64,000 bases of DNA from assembly GCA_037074765.1 (NCBI GenBank), contig JBAMDO010000040.1, forward strand, positions 1 to 64,000, read 5' to 3'. The first letter of the stretch is position 1. Each line of letters opens with the position of its first letter. Below the pieces are notes generated by a model that ran no database searches, was not told the DNA's origin, and worked only from the letters and a program-made list of their open reading frames with translations. The translations under genes were made by a program, and so were the position numbers. Origin of the DNA: Mansonella perstans (taxonomy: Eukaryota; Nematoda; Chromadorea; Rhabditida; Onchocercidae). Below, piece by piece: positions 1-12,446 of the stretch.

Positions 1-1400
1 TTCAAGTTACAGTAATCATTATTTGGCTTGTAAATAAAAGCTACCAGCAAAACAAAACCTCTTAGTGTGAACGAAGATTTATCGAGTTCAACTTTCCACT
101 ATTAACATTACGGTTCATTCATAGCTCATCATTGTAAAAAATTTTATCAAATTGATTATGGACAGAATCCATTTCCTCTTCCTGTTTCTCTGAACTTCGT
201 ATAGTCATCCTTTTACGAGATTAATTGTCTTTGGAGAATGGCGTAAAGAGGAAAAGTTAGATATCGCTTTAGTAGAAAGGTTCTTTCGCTGTTTCAAATA
301 ATCTCTAAGAGAGGAACAAATGGAAAAAAAACAGATTGTTGGGTGGGAAATTCGTCAAATCTAAGCTGTCAAATTTCTTTTCGCTGTTGTATGCTTTTCA
401 ATCTCAGCTCATGTCAGGAATATCCATTTATTTAATTTGGTACTGAGTCAGTCCGTTCAATCATTCCGTAAATGCTTCCCTACCATTTTCAGAGTGTGTT
501 AGTCATAGTTTTGCAATGTGCTAAACTGATTGTATTTAAAGAAAAGATTGGATGATAGGCGAGGTCCGAGGATACACGTGTAATCCCGAATTTCCTCTTG
601 AAAAGAATTGTTAATACCCCCTTCACTAGTTCATAAGTTTAGATAGCTAGGAGTGTGCTAAAACTTCCTCGGTTCATTAAAAGCTTTTGGAATATGTTCC
701 GCATTACTTTAATACCAAATAAGCTGTGGTTAACTTCCACTCCCGAATGAAAAAAAAATTGACCAGATTAAGAAATATTCAGAACCAATGAATTTTTTCT
801 GTAGAAGATCTGTCTTAGAAATCGTTCCACAATAATAGCTAAACTGAATAAAAAGATCCCAATATACAAGCAGATAGTTCAGCGGAGATAAAGTAAGTTA
901 TTACACGACCACCATTTTGAGGCTGCTTACGAGATCTACGTATGACTGGCTACGTGCAGCAGCCAAATACGCAACATAACTGACCTGAAATCTTCATGGT
1001 TCTAACTTGGGCTAACCTTTATTTTTGAAATGGCAGAGTGGTTATTTTTTAAAATATATCTGCACTCGAGTGTTATGTTCTTCAGCAGTTTGCTAGTAAA
1101 GAAAGGTGATAGAAAAAACTGCTGAATGACTATGTCTTTGTTCTGAAATATTTTTTAAGAATCGTGCATAAATGTTGTTTGAAATAATCTGATATGCATT
1201 TCTGGATGTTCTCATCATTACCAACACTTATTATTTTTTCGGTATTTTCCTCAGTCTTAAGATTGGTAAGTTTTTTGGAATTATGTCGATTTAAAGAGAG
1301 GAAGTTTGAGATATAATTTTCAGCTCATTGTAGTTATTTAGTTAGTGACATTTTTCATTATCTTTGAACAAAAGTTTCTCATGTGCATGAACAAATAATT
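1..1400. other. Left-edge non-coding stretch
   Basis: No open frame of useful length and no recognisable motif on either strand. The sequence is AT-rich with scattered homopolymer runs. It may hold upstream exons or the promoter of the broken prenylcysteine-oxidase-like gene that begins near 1425, but I cannot point to one. Confidence 0.5.
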
Positions 1401-1424
1401 TCTTTTCCATCAATTGTTAGTGAA

Positions 1425-2935
1425 GGCATTGGTAGCGCATCTTCCATATTTTTTGCGAACACTTGCATCATCGAAAGCAAGCATTGAGATTCACTTATTT
1501 AATCAGGGCAGTATTGGAGGTATTCTCTTTTCTGTTGTGTGCTTTGTTCATTGATTCAAAACTTTCACTCATTTTTCGAAGCAGAGACTTTTGATAGTTC
1601 AAATAAATTGATAATCGATGATGCTATATGATTTCAATAAACTATGGATCTGCTTACAAACATTCCTGCGGTATTAATTTGTTTTCATTTGATTTTTCAG
1701 TCACGTTCGATCAATTTTTTAAAACGAATTTGAATCGTATATTCTAGTTCGGTTTTCATTCAAGCTTATAATTTTATGGTGTATTTGGAATATATTTTAG
1801 GACAACTGATGACTGTTCAGATGCCGTACAATGGCAAGGTGCGCTTGTTTGAAGCCGGTGGCAGTGTGTTACACCCCAATAATCTTTATTTCAAAAACTG
1901 GATGAAAGAATTCAGTAAGTGCTTTTAAACTGTTTCGGAATGCAACAATTTTCGTTTTTTTCATAATAACTTGTTTTGTTAAAATTTTTTGGTGTAGCAT
2001 TAATACTAATCATTCCATCGTGCAGTTTTTGGGACAAATTTTTTATAGAAGGCTTGATTCTATGGTTTTGAAAATATTCCAATACAGTATTGTATTACGT
2101 CTTTGTTGACCGGAGTTTATGATTGCTTGAATTTATTTGTTAGAATTACATGAGAGGCTCCATGAAAGGGATGTTATGGGCATATGGAATGATCAGGAAT
2201 TTGTGTTTCTAAAAAGTTCATGATATCTTATCACGTTTTATCGACTGCTGAAAAGATACAGTTTTGATCAGTTGAAAAGTTCTTTTGCAATTAGGAGTTT
2301 TCTGTCGGATTTCGAGAACATCTATGTTATGCTGGAGTAAATTTCTCTTTTGAAAGTAGTCCTTCAAATCCACGAAAAAAAAAGAAAAATAGTTATTTTT
2401 ATGAAAATACTTCACGGCTATTTTCATGTGTATCAATGTTGGTAGTAAGTAATAGTGCTTCCGGCTGTTTTTGAAATAAGTTCTTACTTGCCAAACATTT
2501 TACTATTCGATTTGTTTCATTTGCACATCAGGCTGCTGATGCATATTTTGATATTTTAGCCAGGGTAAATTGTTCGATGCTGTGGATGAAATGATAAAGC
2601 AATGTCAAGCCACCTTGGAAAATTGGTGAATATGACAATGGAAGAGCACCTTACTGAAAGTGGATATCATGAGCCATTTATCATGAAATTCATCAATGCA
2701 GTACTTAATTGTAATTATGGACAATCCGTTAAGGTTTAACGTTGCAAATTTTGCAATAAAATCACTTGCCTTTGCATAGAAATAACTGTTTTTCCACTCT
2801 CCTTCATTCTATATTCTATTAATACAATAATGTGAAATTATAAATAGATTCTGATATATTCTTCATGAATTATAGGAGATTAGAGCCTTTTTGGGCTTTG
2901 TGGGATTAGCTGGGTGTGTATCTGGGCTTTACTTA
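1425..2935 (+). pseudogene. Prenylcysteine oxidase (PCYOX1-like) gene, apparently broken
   Basis: Prenylcysteine oxidase is a lysosomal FAD thioether oxidase that degrades prenylcysteines. Several of its conserved blocks appear in order. At 1428-1452 there is a weak dinucleotide-binding block (GIGSASS). It is followed, one base out of frame, by YFLRTLASSKASIEIHLF and GSIG (to about 1520). A phase-compatible intron leads to GQLMTVQ and the family signature EAGGSVLHPNNL (1801-1914). Near 2565-2627 a piece reads KLFDAVDEMIK and ends in a stop after LENW. Beyond it are GYHEPFI and NYGQSV (about 2650-2735), then after another intron AFLGFVGLAGCVSGL (2876-2935), where the real family continues into a conserved Trp and Gly-rich segment that is lost here. 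The frameshift in the FAD motif, the in-frame stop and the missing second half argue for an unprocessed pseudogene; introns survive, so it is not a retrocopy. A divergent gene with misread exons is less likely. Confidence 0.6.
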
Positions 2936-2955
2936 ATGGTTCGAATAAACTTATC

Positions 2956-2977
2956 AAAAAAAAAAAAAAAAAAAAAA
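2956..2977 (+). repeat. A22 homopolymer
   Basis: An uninterrupted run of 22 A immediately follows the last recognisable piece of the prenylcysteine-oxidase-like relic. It need not be a poly(A) tail, because the relic keeps introns; slippage in AT-rich DNA is enough to explain it. Confidence 0.9.
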
Positions 2978-5391
2978 CTTATTGTTGAGAAATTGATGGT
3001 CTATTCTAAAGTTCAGTTGATTAAGTAGATGTTTCTAAATACAGCCACTACATTTCTTTACGTTGGAATTCTGAAAATCTTGACCTGTCGTAGTTAATGA
3101 CTAAAGTAGGATGTTTTTTATACCACTGTATGCTGAGGTCTATTCATTATTTCAGTTCAGGAGTAATTACCATTTCCAGACGAGACGATTTGTGATAGAA
3201 GTGATAGTCAGGAACTTGGTATTAATTACAATTATGTAATTGTTGCCGTGCCCATCAAAATCAACTAATTCAAGTAAAGTTCAAATGGATCGAATTTCAT
3301 ATTAGAAAGCAAAAAAGGATTATGCAGTTCCTATTAACTTTTTACATGTATGTTTAAAGAACTGTGATTAGGGGAGTTTCTGCGCATCTAAAGTTCTTCA
3401 TTTAGGTGTAAACTGGGAGGGGAAAAGGGGGAAGAGCAGGGGGGTCACGTAGCAAATTCAAACAGATTATCACAACGTTTCTGGAAGTTTTTTTCTAAAT
3501 TACCCTCAATTTTTGTCTATTTCTGCGCAAATCTTTCAATTCTTTCAAGTTGAAATAATGTCGCTTGAAATGCTGGTTTATGCTTGTTCAAATTCCATTT
3601 TATTGTTGGTGTAAGTTTTAAGACATAGAAAAATGGCCCTTCTTTGTACACGTTGATGCGGTTAGAATTTGGAAGCTATAACTCAGAAAATATGGAAGTC
3701 AGAAGCTTGATTTTTATAGGGGTCATTACGCGTAAAACACTGGTCACTATTTAGAATGATATGCTGATACAGTAATTGCGTGCAACAATAATTTATCATT
3801 CAACTAAATAGGTAGCATTATTTTTATTTATTCATATTGAGAAGTTGTGACACTTTTTTCATGCAGTCAAGATTTTTATTGCTTCAGAACAAATTTCGCC
3901 TGTTGATTATCAAGAAAGTGAATCCTTGCTCGGTTCAAATGAAATATGGAAAATATTTTCGAGTAAAAATCTAAGGCTGAGAGTCTAAACGACGTCTACA
4001 TCTAAATTTTAATGAAATCAAAAATATTAAAAGAGTGATTAAAAAGTTTAGTAATTTTATATTCCCCTTCACTTTATTCAGATTACTTTTTGAAATACAT
4101 CGCATAAAACGTATCTCTAGTTTCAGCCTTTATAATTTTAAAGTTTCCGAAAGTCTTTTGATTACTGCGTAATCTTTAGGTTTCATTCCTGGCATATCCA
4201 GCCTACAGAAAACACCCTGTTGATCGCCCTAAATTCCGTCTCACGGAAAATATCTGTTTCGGGAATACAATGGAATGTTAGCGAGTGCTGCCGAAATGAG
4301 CGCCATCGGTGGTCATAATTACGCTAACATGCTGTTAGGAGATTTCGAACTTGCGTAAAATTGATAAAATCACAAAAACGAGCTGTGAAAAACTTAGAAT
4401 TTAAAAAATTAAAAGTATCTTATTAAAAATTTATGATAACAAACAATCAGCTGACTTCTAGCACTGTGCAAATTACGTAAACTAGTGTCAGCCATGAAGA
4501 GAATTTACTTATTATTAAATGTGTTGCAAGTAACCAAATTCAAAATTGTTTGAGCCATAATAAAATTCTGTTTTTTGTAATCTCTCTGCTGTGATCATTT
4601 AAACAAAGCAATGTATTTACTATCTATTGCACAATATTCTCGTAATTTTCCATTTGTAGATTAGATCGAGCAATGCATATCTTCTGTAATTAATTCATTT
4701 ATTATAAAATAATTTTAATCGCTCGTAATGCAAATAATTTAAAACTCTTGCCTTTCATTTTTCGTATTTAATATACAATTTTTGATTCATTTTTGTAATA
4801 TTATAATATTAAATGGTATTATTATACCATCATCATGTACAGTTAATTGCATCGTTAAAAATAATGGGTATGGGAATTACTGAAAACAAACGAAGATAAA
4901 AAATACATACAATTTATATCATGAACAAACTTTGATTGATTGATAAATCATTGGATTCAATGAATGTTTCCTCGCAACTGATAGGATCCCTTATTATCAG
5001 TAATTCATGTAGAACATGGTTCAAGGAAAATCAAATAGGGTGGTAATTCAATAAAACATGCCCAAAGTGATTCATTGATTCATGAGAGCATACAACAGAG
5101 ATGTGCTATCATGAAGCGAATATATTTCATGATAACGTTATCATAGATTCATTCTGCTAACGGATACGTACGTACTGCATTATTCCACAGTACATAAAAT
5201 AAGAGTTATAAAACAAATTAGTGATCGTAGAGCAAAATATAATTTGTAAAATTAATGGGTCATATTTTCGATGATAATATGATGGGAAAAAGATATTTCA
5301 TAGCGTAAAACTTCAAAATATATCAATCAGTTGAAACTCGAAATTTGCGAACTAATGATTTGTATTTTTAGTTTTAATATTTAATGTAAAC

Positions 5392-5429
5392 GAGAGAGAG
5401 AGAGAGAGAGAAAGAGAAAGAGAGAGAGA
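5392..5429. repeat. (GA)n microsatellite
   Basis: A purine tract of GA dinucleotides with two interruptions (aaagagaaag). It lies in the intergenic region about 1.1 kb upstream of TOM70. GA tracts can bind GAGA-type factors, but nothing here shows such a role. Confidence 0.9.
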
Positions 5430-6038
5430 TGATACAGTTAAATCTAAAAATGTTACAGTATTTGACATACTCCAATCTTTTTTTGGCAGCAATAATGTCA
5501 AGTATGTAAGGCTTACTTTACAAAGATGTTATCTTACATCCGTTTATAGAAACAATATTTGCATACAAAGGTCAATTTTAATTCACAATTCTCAAACTTA
5601 AATTAAATTTAATATTTCATTTCAAATACATCTCAGCACTCTAATGATTTGATGAGCATTTAGAGTAGCTCATTTAAATTTTGATATAATTTTTAAAAAT
5701 TTCATCGACATCTACAACCTCTACAATTACAATACTCTCTCCGTTTCACCTTCAACTACTTTATCACATTTTTTAGTTGTTAGCCATTAACATTTGCAAT
5801 TTTTTCTAAAAACGCGGCAATCGTTAAATTTAGGTTAGATAGCGTAATTATTTAGCAGATATCTGTTGATGTTTTGCAAGGGTGCAACATGACCTTTATA
5901 CGTTTAAATATATTTGTACTTCCATTTATTGCTTAATGATGTTTCAACATTAAATTACTTCTTTACTTATAACTTTCAGAATAATTAATTGAAATATTTT
6001 ATTAGGAATATTTTATTGATAGCAATTGAAAAATAAAC

Positions 6039-6130
6039 TTAAATTCTAATATATTTCCTCGATTAAAATATTTTAATTTAAAGTTTTTTGGAATTTAATT
6101 TTGTAAAATTGAGGAAATATTAGAATTAAT
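6039..6130. repeat. Inverted repeat, MITE-like or hairpin
   Basis: The left arm (6039-6065, core ctaatatatttcctc) pairs with the right arm (6106-6130, core gaggaaatattag) across about 40 bases. The arms match over roughly 20-25 bases with small gaps. No clear target-site duplication was seen. It lies about 400 bases upstream of TOM70 and could be a small non-autonomous transposon remnant or a chance palindrome in AT-rich DNA. Confidence 0.5.
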
Positions 6131-6509
6131 AGAGGTATTAAATGATGAGGTAACAATAAGAATTGAAGTACTGCTATGATTATATTCTAATCCAACATTA
6201 ATGGAATATTGAGAGCAAGAGTTAAAGAAGATATCCAGGTTGTAGCAACATGCTTTGATCATATTATCAGTCTATTTTCATATTGGGATTTCTGAAGCAT
6301 ACTTTTAAGATGGCTTGCAATTTGTGTTCCTTATTTTATTAATTATATGCTGATAGGTGTATCTATCTGTTTTGTATTATTGAATAGCGTATCACCATTT
6401 ATTTTGAACTTTCAATTTTAAGAGACAAAATTGAGTGATTGAATTACAATCTTGTCAACTTATTATAAATGTATATTACAGGGCAATAGCAATAAAGGAT
6501 TTGGACAGT

Positions 6510-9500
6510 ATGCGATGGGGTAAATGGATTGTTATTGGTGGAGCATGTATTGCAAGTGGTGCGGCTGTTTGGTGGTATGTCCGCAAACAGACCAGAAATA
6601 GAAATGTAAGCTATGTAATTATCTCAAGATTTTAGACAACCTTTTACCATATTGTGAATGAGAAAACATTATAATTAATTGCATATATTTGTTTGTTTTA
6701 GTTGCCTAATCTCTCTGACAAAATGTTATGATGGGGATTTGTTGTGAAATTTTACTTAATGGCTGTTCTTATATTTAAGTGCTTTTCCACTTTGTACGTG
6801 TTTACTTGCTTTTTATTTAACGCTGCAATCATACTAATACGCTGACTTTTTAGTCTAGATTTTAGTGCATGAAACCTCTCTCCTTTTTTACAATATCCGT
6901 AAGCGTAATCTTCAGTATTGTCTATTCCTGATTCATCAATTTATGCGAGATTATCGGAATTTTTTGTTGGTATAATCTTACAAATTGAGCTCGCTTTTTC
7001 TCAGTTCTTTTGTTACATTTGTAGGTCTTTTTTTTCCTTGTGAATCCTATGTTTTTAAGCACTCGATGAATTGTCTGTCTGTTGATATTGCCCCAAAGTT
7101 TGACCATCTCTGGTTGAGTTTTGCCACCATTACTGTTGTAATAAGTAAGGATAAGACAGTGCTAAAATAAAAAGTGCAAGCAAGCCAAGGATATCATTCC
7201 TTTTTTATTTTGTTCAGATTTCAGGTTCATTTATTTACTAATATTTAAAAAGGATTTTTATATTTGATTACTGTTTATTTTATAGGTAGTTAACGATTCA
7301 AAAAATGATGTTCGATCAACTGCTTCTGTTCATTCATGTTCAGTGCTTTCAGGTATCGTGGAAAGTAATTGGACATTGTTATCTTTCTGTATATAATTTT
7401 AAACTTTAATCATCTGCAAAAAGACTGATGTGGAGCGTAAATCATATTCCAGGTATGCAGAGTTCGAAGGAGATGAAGGATAGAGGCAATGAATATTTCA
7501 AGCAATGTTCTTATAGGAAGGCTGCTGAAGCTTTTACGGAAGCCATCAATCTTTGTCCACCAGAGTACAAAAATCATCTTGCTGTCTGCTATCAAAATCG
7601 GGCTGCTGCCTATGACAGACTGGTACAATTACGTTTCTGACTTTAATTTGGTGTTGAAAGTATGGGTTCTTGTCGGTTCTAGAGACCGTAACAGTATATT
7701 GCAAAATATTGTGCTGATCATTATCTTTGGTTTCTTACACTTCACTTTCGCAGAAAAAGCTGTAGAATTTCAGGGAGATCCAGAGCGGTCAATTGTGGAT
7801 TGCACAAATGCACTGGAGTTGGACCCACTTTATTTTAAGGCTGTAGTGCGACGAGCAAAAGCTTATCTGTCACTCAATAAACCTGAGGAAGCACTAGATG
7901 GTATATATTTTTTCAGTTATAGTTTTTTTTTTGTTTTTACTAGTTTGTTTTTTTTCATCCTTCATAAACATTATGGTTCATTTTAGAAATGCTCAATTAC
8001 TTTGTTTCAGAATGGAATAAGTCTTGTTTTTTGCAGATCTTACCTATGCATTCGTCATGAAGCCGGAAGCGTCAGAACCACTTAAGACGGATGTTGATAG
8101 TGCAGTTGCACTTGCTGCTGCCACTTTAGTTGAACACGTAGTAAGATCTTGTTACCCCTTTTGAGCTATATTGTTCAATGCTTTTACAGATATAAAAATA
8201 GTCATTAACTTATGACGAAAACTATTGGTAAGGTAGACACTATGCTTATTGTTAATATGGATAAAAAGGTCATCTTATTGGTATCTTTTATTAACGATGG
8301 TTTTTAGCTTTATCTAATGTGCTTCATGCTTTAAATTCATGGCGTATTCTTAATATAGTTACAGTAAATACTCTAAAATTTCCAGAAGAATACACGCGAA
8401 TCTATACCAGTAAGAGACGAGTTAGTGCTATTGTGGCGTAGTTCGTATGTTAATGACCCAATACTGCATGATCTGAAAAAAGAATCTTGTTCCGCTAGGT
8501 ATGAATTAACTTTCTAATATAGTTAATAATCTTCAGTTAAAAATTTTAATGGAGGCAAATAGTAAGAATGGCATTGTTTGCTATGGATGAATAGTGTATT
8601 AATATTACTGTTTTAATTTTTTTTTACTTTCTATCAGTGTTTGGTGCCAGGCAATCAGTTATTTTATAGAGATGATGGGGTCAGTCGGGGTTTTTTTATC
8701 TATTGTTACTTTTAAAGACTCTCAAATTGTGTCCAGTTGGACTTGATTAAGTATGGTTTGGGCTATGTAAATTTACTTGATCGTTGCTTAAGGAAATGCA
8801 TTTCTTAATATGAAAACTATGTCGACACATATCCTTAATTTCACATATATTTCGTTATTTACAGTCCGTACCACCAAGCACTGGAAGCAATACGACAGAG
8901 GCATTATGAAGAAGTTATACCTCTTATTGAGAATGATTTACTGAAACAGCAATCAGATCCAAATCACTTAAATGTTACTGATATTCTTCGTGATTATATA
9001 CTTCAGGCGCGTTTTGCTCTGATGAAAGAAAACATAATGGTTAGTATTACATATATATATGCTTATTTAATGTTTATAGATCGTAATATCAAATTCCAGA
9101 GCATCATCGGGGGATGTTATAAATTTCTTTTCTTCAAGCAGTTCACCAGAGTCTAGCCGGTGATTTTTTCTTTGGCACGGCGCACAGATATTTTAAATCT
9201 CTATCCATAATTATGAGTAAAGTACACTAAGCATAAATGCACTGTGTCATGATGGTACAAGAAAGAGATAAAACCTTTTACTATCGGCTGTTTTCACGAT
9301 AAAAGCAGAGGTGATTTAGAGACAGTGATAATGGAACATACTTCTTTGGCCGTTTTTATATCACGTTCGTACGCAAAAAACAGTGATCGGTAATAGAGCC
9401 CTCGATAATCACGTTCCTTTGAAAAAAATTCATTATGCTAGTCATTCAGTTATTTGATTTATTCATTTACTGGCTATCGCTGATTTATTAAGCTAGTTGA

Positions 9501-11343
9501 TTTATGAAGCCTCGCTAATTTATCGGTCCTTTAGTTCTTCATAACGTTGACTCGGAAACACTTGATCTTACCTGTAATTACAGTCACTGAAAGCATGCTT
9601 AGCTGCTTTTGACAGTATGTGGAATACATTAAACGAGGATTCTCGGTGTGAGATAACCAATAAACGTTTCCGATCAATGTATCATATCTTGCTTGCAGCC
9701 TGGAAAATTCTTGAACATTGCAGCGATGTTGAGAGGTGCGTTTTTTTTTTTCAGATATTCAATATCTGATGAAGAGGGTATCTGGAATATGAGTATCATC
9801 CCATTTTTCATTATGTTTTCATCAAAAGTCTGGAAAAAATTTTCCAGGAATCCAGAAAACGAATAGATCGTCATTTTTTTCACTGGCTAATTTTGGCATA
9901 TATTTTTTGTATAGCAGAACCCTTAGTAGAAACGATTTATAATAGTAGGTATTGGGAAATGTAAGATGTAGATTACTGGTAATCCACATAATTAAAATTA
10001 ATTTTATTACTGCAGTGAATTCGTTCATGCTGTCGAAATTGATAACACAAATGTTGACATTTATCTGGGTGCTGCTTTACTTTTATCCGAAAATGGGCAG
10101 CTGCAGGAAGCAATTGATTATTTAGATCAGCTCAATAAAATTGATCCAACACATCATCTGGTTAAGTATGTTTCTTCCACTTGTGTTTAATGTCATATTG
10201 CGGCGAATCCTTTCTTCGAGTCAGTCATTAATCATGTTTAAAGTTCAAATGGTTTCTCAGTTCATATTTATAATTGTATAAATTATGTTAATTTTTGTTT
10301 GAGGCATATGAGGGCAAACTGCAAAATGGCTTTGAAAGCTTCAGTGGGTGATGTTGGGGGTGCTATGGCGTGTATGACAAAGGTTGATCAACTCCTGCAA
10401 ATGAACGAAAATGCTGATCCTGTGCTTTACCTCATTACTGGACGAGTTGGTCCTTGTTTTTTTCTCTTTTTTGTATTTCACTAAATATCATGAATGTTGC
10501 AAGGATTCAAGCCTGTAGTTCAACAGTGAGTGATGTCTATAACATTTATCAATAGTAATTATTTCAGCTCTATTATGCAGCTCAAAATAAAGAGTTGGCA
10601 AAAGCCTCATTTAAAAAAGCCGCTGAAGGTATTCCTGACTATGCTGCACCATTGTTTTATCTTGCGTAAGTTTTACTAACATTTTTAAATTGAAATATTG
10701 CATGATTCCATTCCTTGGTGAAAAAAGTTTTCTTCCTTCTTTTTTCTTTTTGTTTTTTCCATTTGCATTTTGTTTTGTTTTTTCTGCTTCTGATCTCTTT
10801 TCTTACAGTATGGTAGAAGCAGAAGAGATGGAGGGTTCTCCTAATCAGATGGCCGTGTTGGAAGCGAAAATGAAGATATGTTTGGAAAGAGAAAAGGCTA
10901 ATCCGGATGCTTTGGCTATTCTAGCGAAAATAGCATTTCAAAGGTGTTTATTTTTATTTATGTATAAAAGTAAGCAAGGGAGAGAATTCTCAAGTTCATA
11001 TTTGGAATTTCGGTTATTTAGTACTTTTTTTTTTATGGAGATTTCGGAGCTGCATTTTGAATATAGCCTCTAAAAAAAGCTCGTCACGACAAAATTTTTT
11101 AGCTTGCAGTCATTCTAATAATGCATGCTGCTCATCTGCTAATGTTTTTGTTTCAGACAGCAACTTGATGAGGCTTTGCATTTCTATGAACAGTGTATTG
11201 AAGTATGTCCCATTCATACAAACGAAGCATCTCTTCTTCCAGCTGTAACAGATTATGTACAAATACGTTCCTTGCGTAAGGCAGTCGAAACATTGCAACG
11301 AACTACTGAACTTCCAGTTGATGCATTATGTAGTGTACGTTAG
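6510..11343 (+). CDS. tomm-70: TOM70 mitochondrial import receptor
   Basis: Outer-membrane receptor that takes chaperone-bound precursors to the TOM pore. I read 13 exons (6510-6605, 7286-7352, 7453-7622, 7774-7900, 8037-8140, 8386-8498, 8865-9039, 9584-9735, 10016-10165, 10304-10445, 10568-10665, 10809-10943, 11157-11343) whose phases all agree, giving 571 aa against about 600 in animals. Exon 1 encodes the N-terminal anchor: MRWGKW, a hydrophobic stretch WIVIGGACIASGAAVWWYV, then Arg/Lys. Exon 3 starts the chaperone-clamp TPRs (KEMKDRGNEYFKQCSY, AVCYQNRAAAYDRL) and exon 4 continues with CTNALELDP and RRAKAYLSL. C-terminal TPRs follow (IYLGAALL, KASFKKAAEGIP, LDEALHFYEQCIEV). ATG at 6510 was chosen because it follows an orphan acceptor at 6480 and directly begins the anchor. 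Intron 1 carries an IS630 relic. The exon-4 acceptor at 7773 was chosen over 7753 to keep phase. Confidence 0.93.
6780..7150 (-). mobile_element. IS630-family transposase relic (Wolbachia-type) in TOM70 intron 1
   Basis: On the minus strand, 7107 to about 6922 encodes a helix-turn-helix-like block (NRQTIHRVLKNIGFTRKKKTY) typical of the N-terminal half of bacterial IS630 transposases. After a one-base frameshift near 6925 it continues as IDESGIDN, which carries the catalytic Asp of the DDE triad, then YGYCKKGERFHALKS and QRISMIAALNKK. The remainder decays near 6780, before the last Glu. This block order is that of IS630 elements common in Wolbachia and Rickettsia, rather than animal Tc1/mariner. 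It cannot be functional: no start, a frameshift, no second half and no visible terminal repeats. It lies antisense within intron 1 (6606-7285). Direct transfer from an endosymbiont is an inference. Confidence 0.75.
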
Positions 11344-12213
11344 TCGTTTCCTGAACTGCTTTGCGATTTTGTGGTACAAACTGATTGATGTTAGCAGACT
11401 TGTGTAGTTTTTAGCAGATCCAAATATTTTCATATCTGTCGAAAACTTCCCTTTAGTTTTTATTTCAAAATCAAACTTGGCTAACTTTTTGAACTATTTT
11501 GTTTTGCATCTCGGCCTTCTCGACAGGATGGTTGGAGGGCCTATAGTCACTTCATAGCTTTTTTTTAGCTTAATATTTCGGATTTTGGAAATCTAGTAGC
11601 ATAAAACGAAAGTATTGATGCTTGGCATTTTATTGTTTTGATAGAATTTTTTTAAAGACTGAAACTGAAACAGAACATCAATTGCTATCAACATGGCCTG
11701 CTTTCCTTATAATACTGAATTATTTTCAGAATATCTATAGGCGCTGAGGTTTTTTCTGTTTCTTTTTAAGCGCTCACTGGTGGATTTACATACCATAAGA
11801 GTTCCTTGTTCTTTTGTTTTTTGTGATGGTGATGATTCATTCATCGTATTATACTGGTTTTATAATTTTTTTTTTTAAAATGATAAAATTTATGCTGGCT
11901 TATAAACTTACAGTTCATTTCGAGAATGGTCAGATCGGCATATTCTAGCTTCTGGTTTGCAGTTTTATATTTAGTCTGCATTCGTCCATCTTAACCGCCG
12001 TGCAAAGTATCAACAGTCCTTTATTAAAATCGTTTGATTTTTATTAATTTGAGTCGATATCACGAGAAGTCACAGCATGTTAGACGTAGGCATTCTCTGC
12101 CCATCTTTACTCATTTTTATTCAATTAATTTTGATGATAAGTACAAACACCATGCCAACTGTCATAAAGAGAGCTCCTTTCATTCTCAATTAAATGCGAC
12201 ATAGTTGTTTGAC

Positions 12214-12446
12214 CCTTTTTAATAGAAGAAAATTCCAATCTATTTAGGCTTCATTTAATCTCCGGTTATTTCGAAAGAGTCATTTGTCCTTATTTACGGA
12301 AAAAATGCGGGCGATGGGTATTTTGTCCAAATTCAAGTGACAGTACAGATCAGTTTAATGGGACCGACATCGTTTTAGATTCACAATATTACAACAATTC
12401 GGAGTATCATGTCATTTTGTTGGAAGACAAGAGAGTGGCATTTTAA
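12214..12446 (+). other. Protein-like open frame without start codon
   Basis: A frame of about 77 codons stays open from a preceding stop to TAA at 12446 and has no ATG near its beginning. A possible acceptor (tttttaatag) ends near 12226. The translation looks protein-like: SGYFERVICPYLRKKCGRW, then FCPNSSDSTDQFNG, ending LLEDKRVAF. It has three cysteines and mixed charge. A candidate poly(A) signal (aataaa) lies near 12479-12484. It could be the last exon of an unseen gene or a gene remnant. I recognise no family, and no upstream exon could be tied to it. Confidence 0.3.

Larger units (their letters stand above)
2978..6480. other. AT-rich intergenic region
   Basis: Some 3.5 kb with no protein-like open frame on either strand. 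From about 4,350 on it becomes very AT-rich, with palindromic (A/T) blocks near 4795-4835, a (GA)n tract and an inverted repeat described separately. The last few hundred bases should contain the TOM70 promoter. A probable spliced-leader acceptor ends at 6480 (tattacag). Confidence 0.6.

Noticed and set aside
2218..2436. 72-codon minus-strand frame
   Set aside because: Low-complexity translation within the prenylcysteine-oxidase relic intron; no motif.
2956..2977. Poly(A) tail of a retrocopied prenylcysteine oxidase
   Set aside because: The relic keeps phase-compatible introns, so it is not a processed copy.
6985..7170. Plus-strand frame in TOM70 intron 1
   Set aside because: It is the antisense shadow of the IS630 transposase relic.
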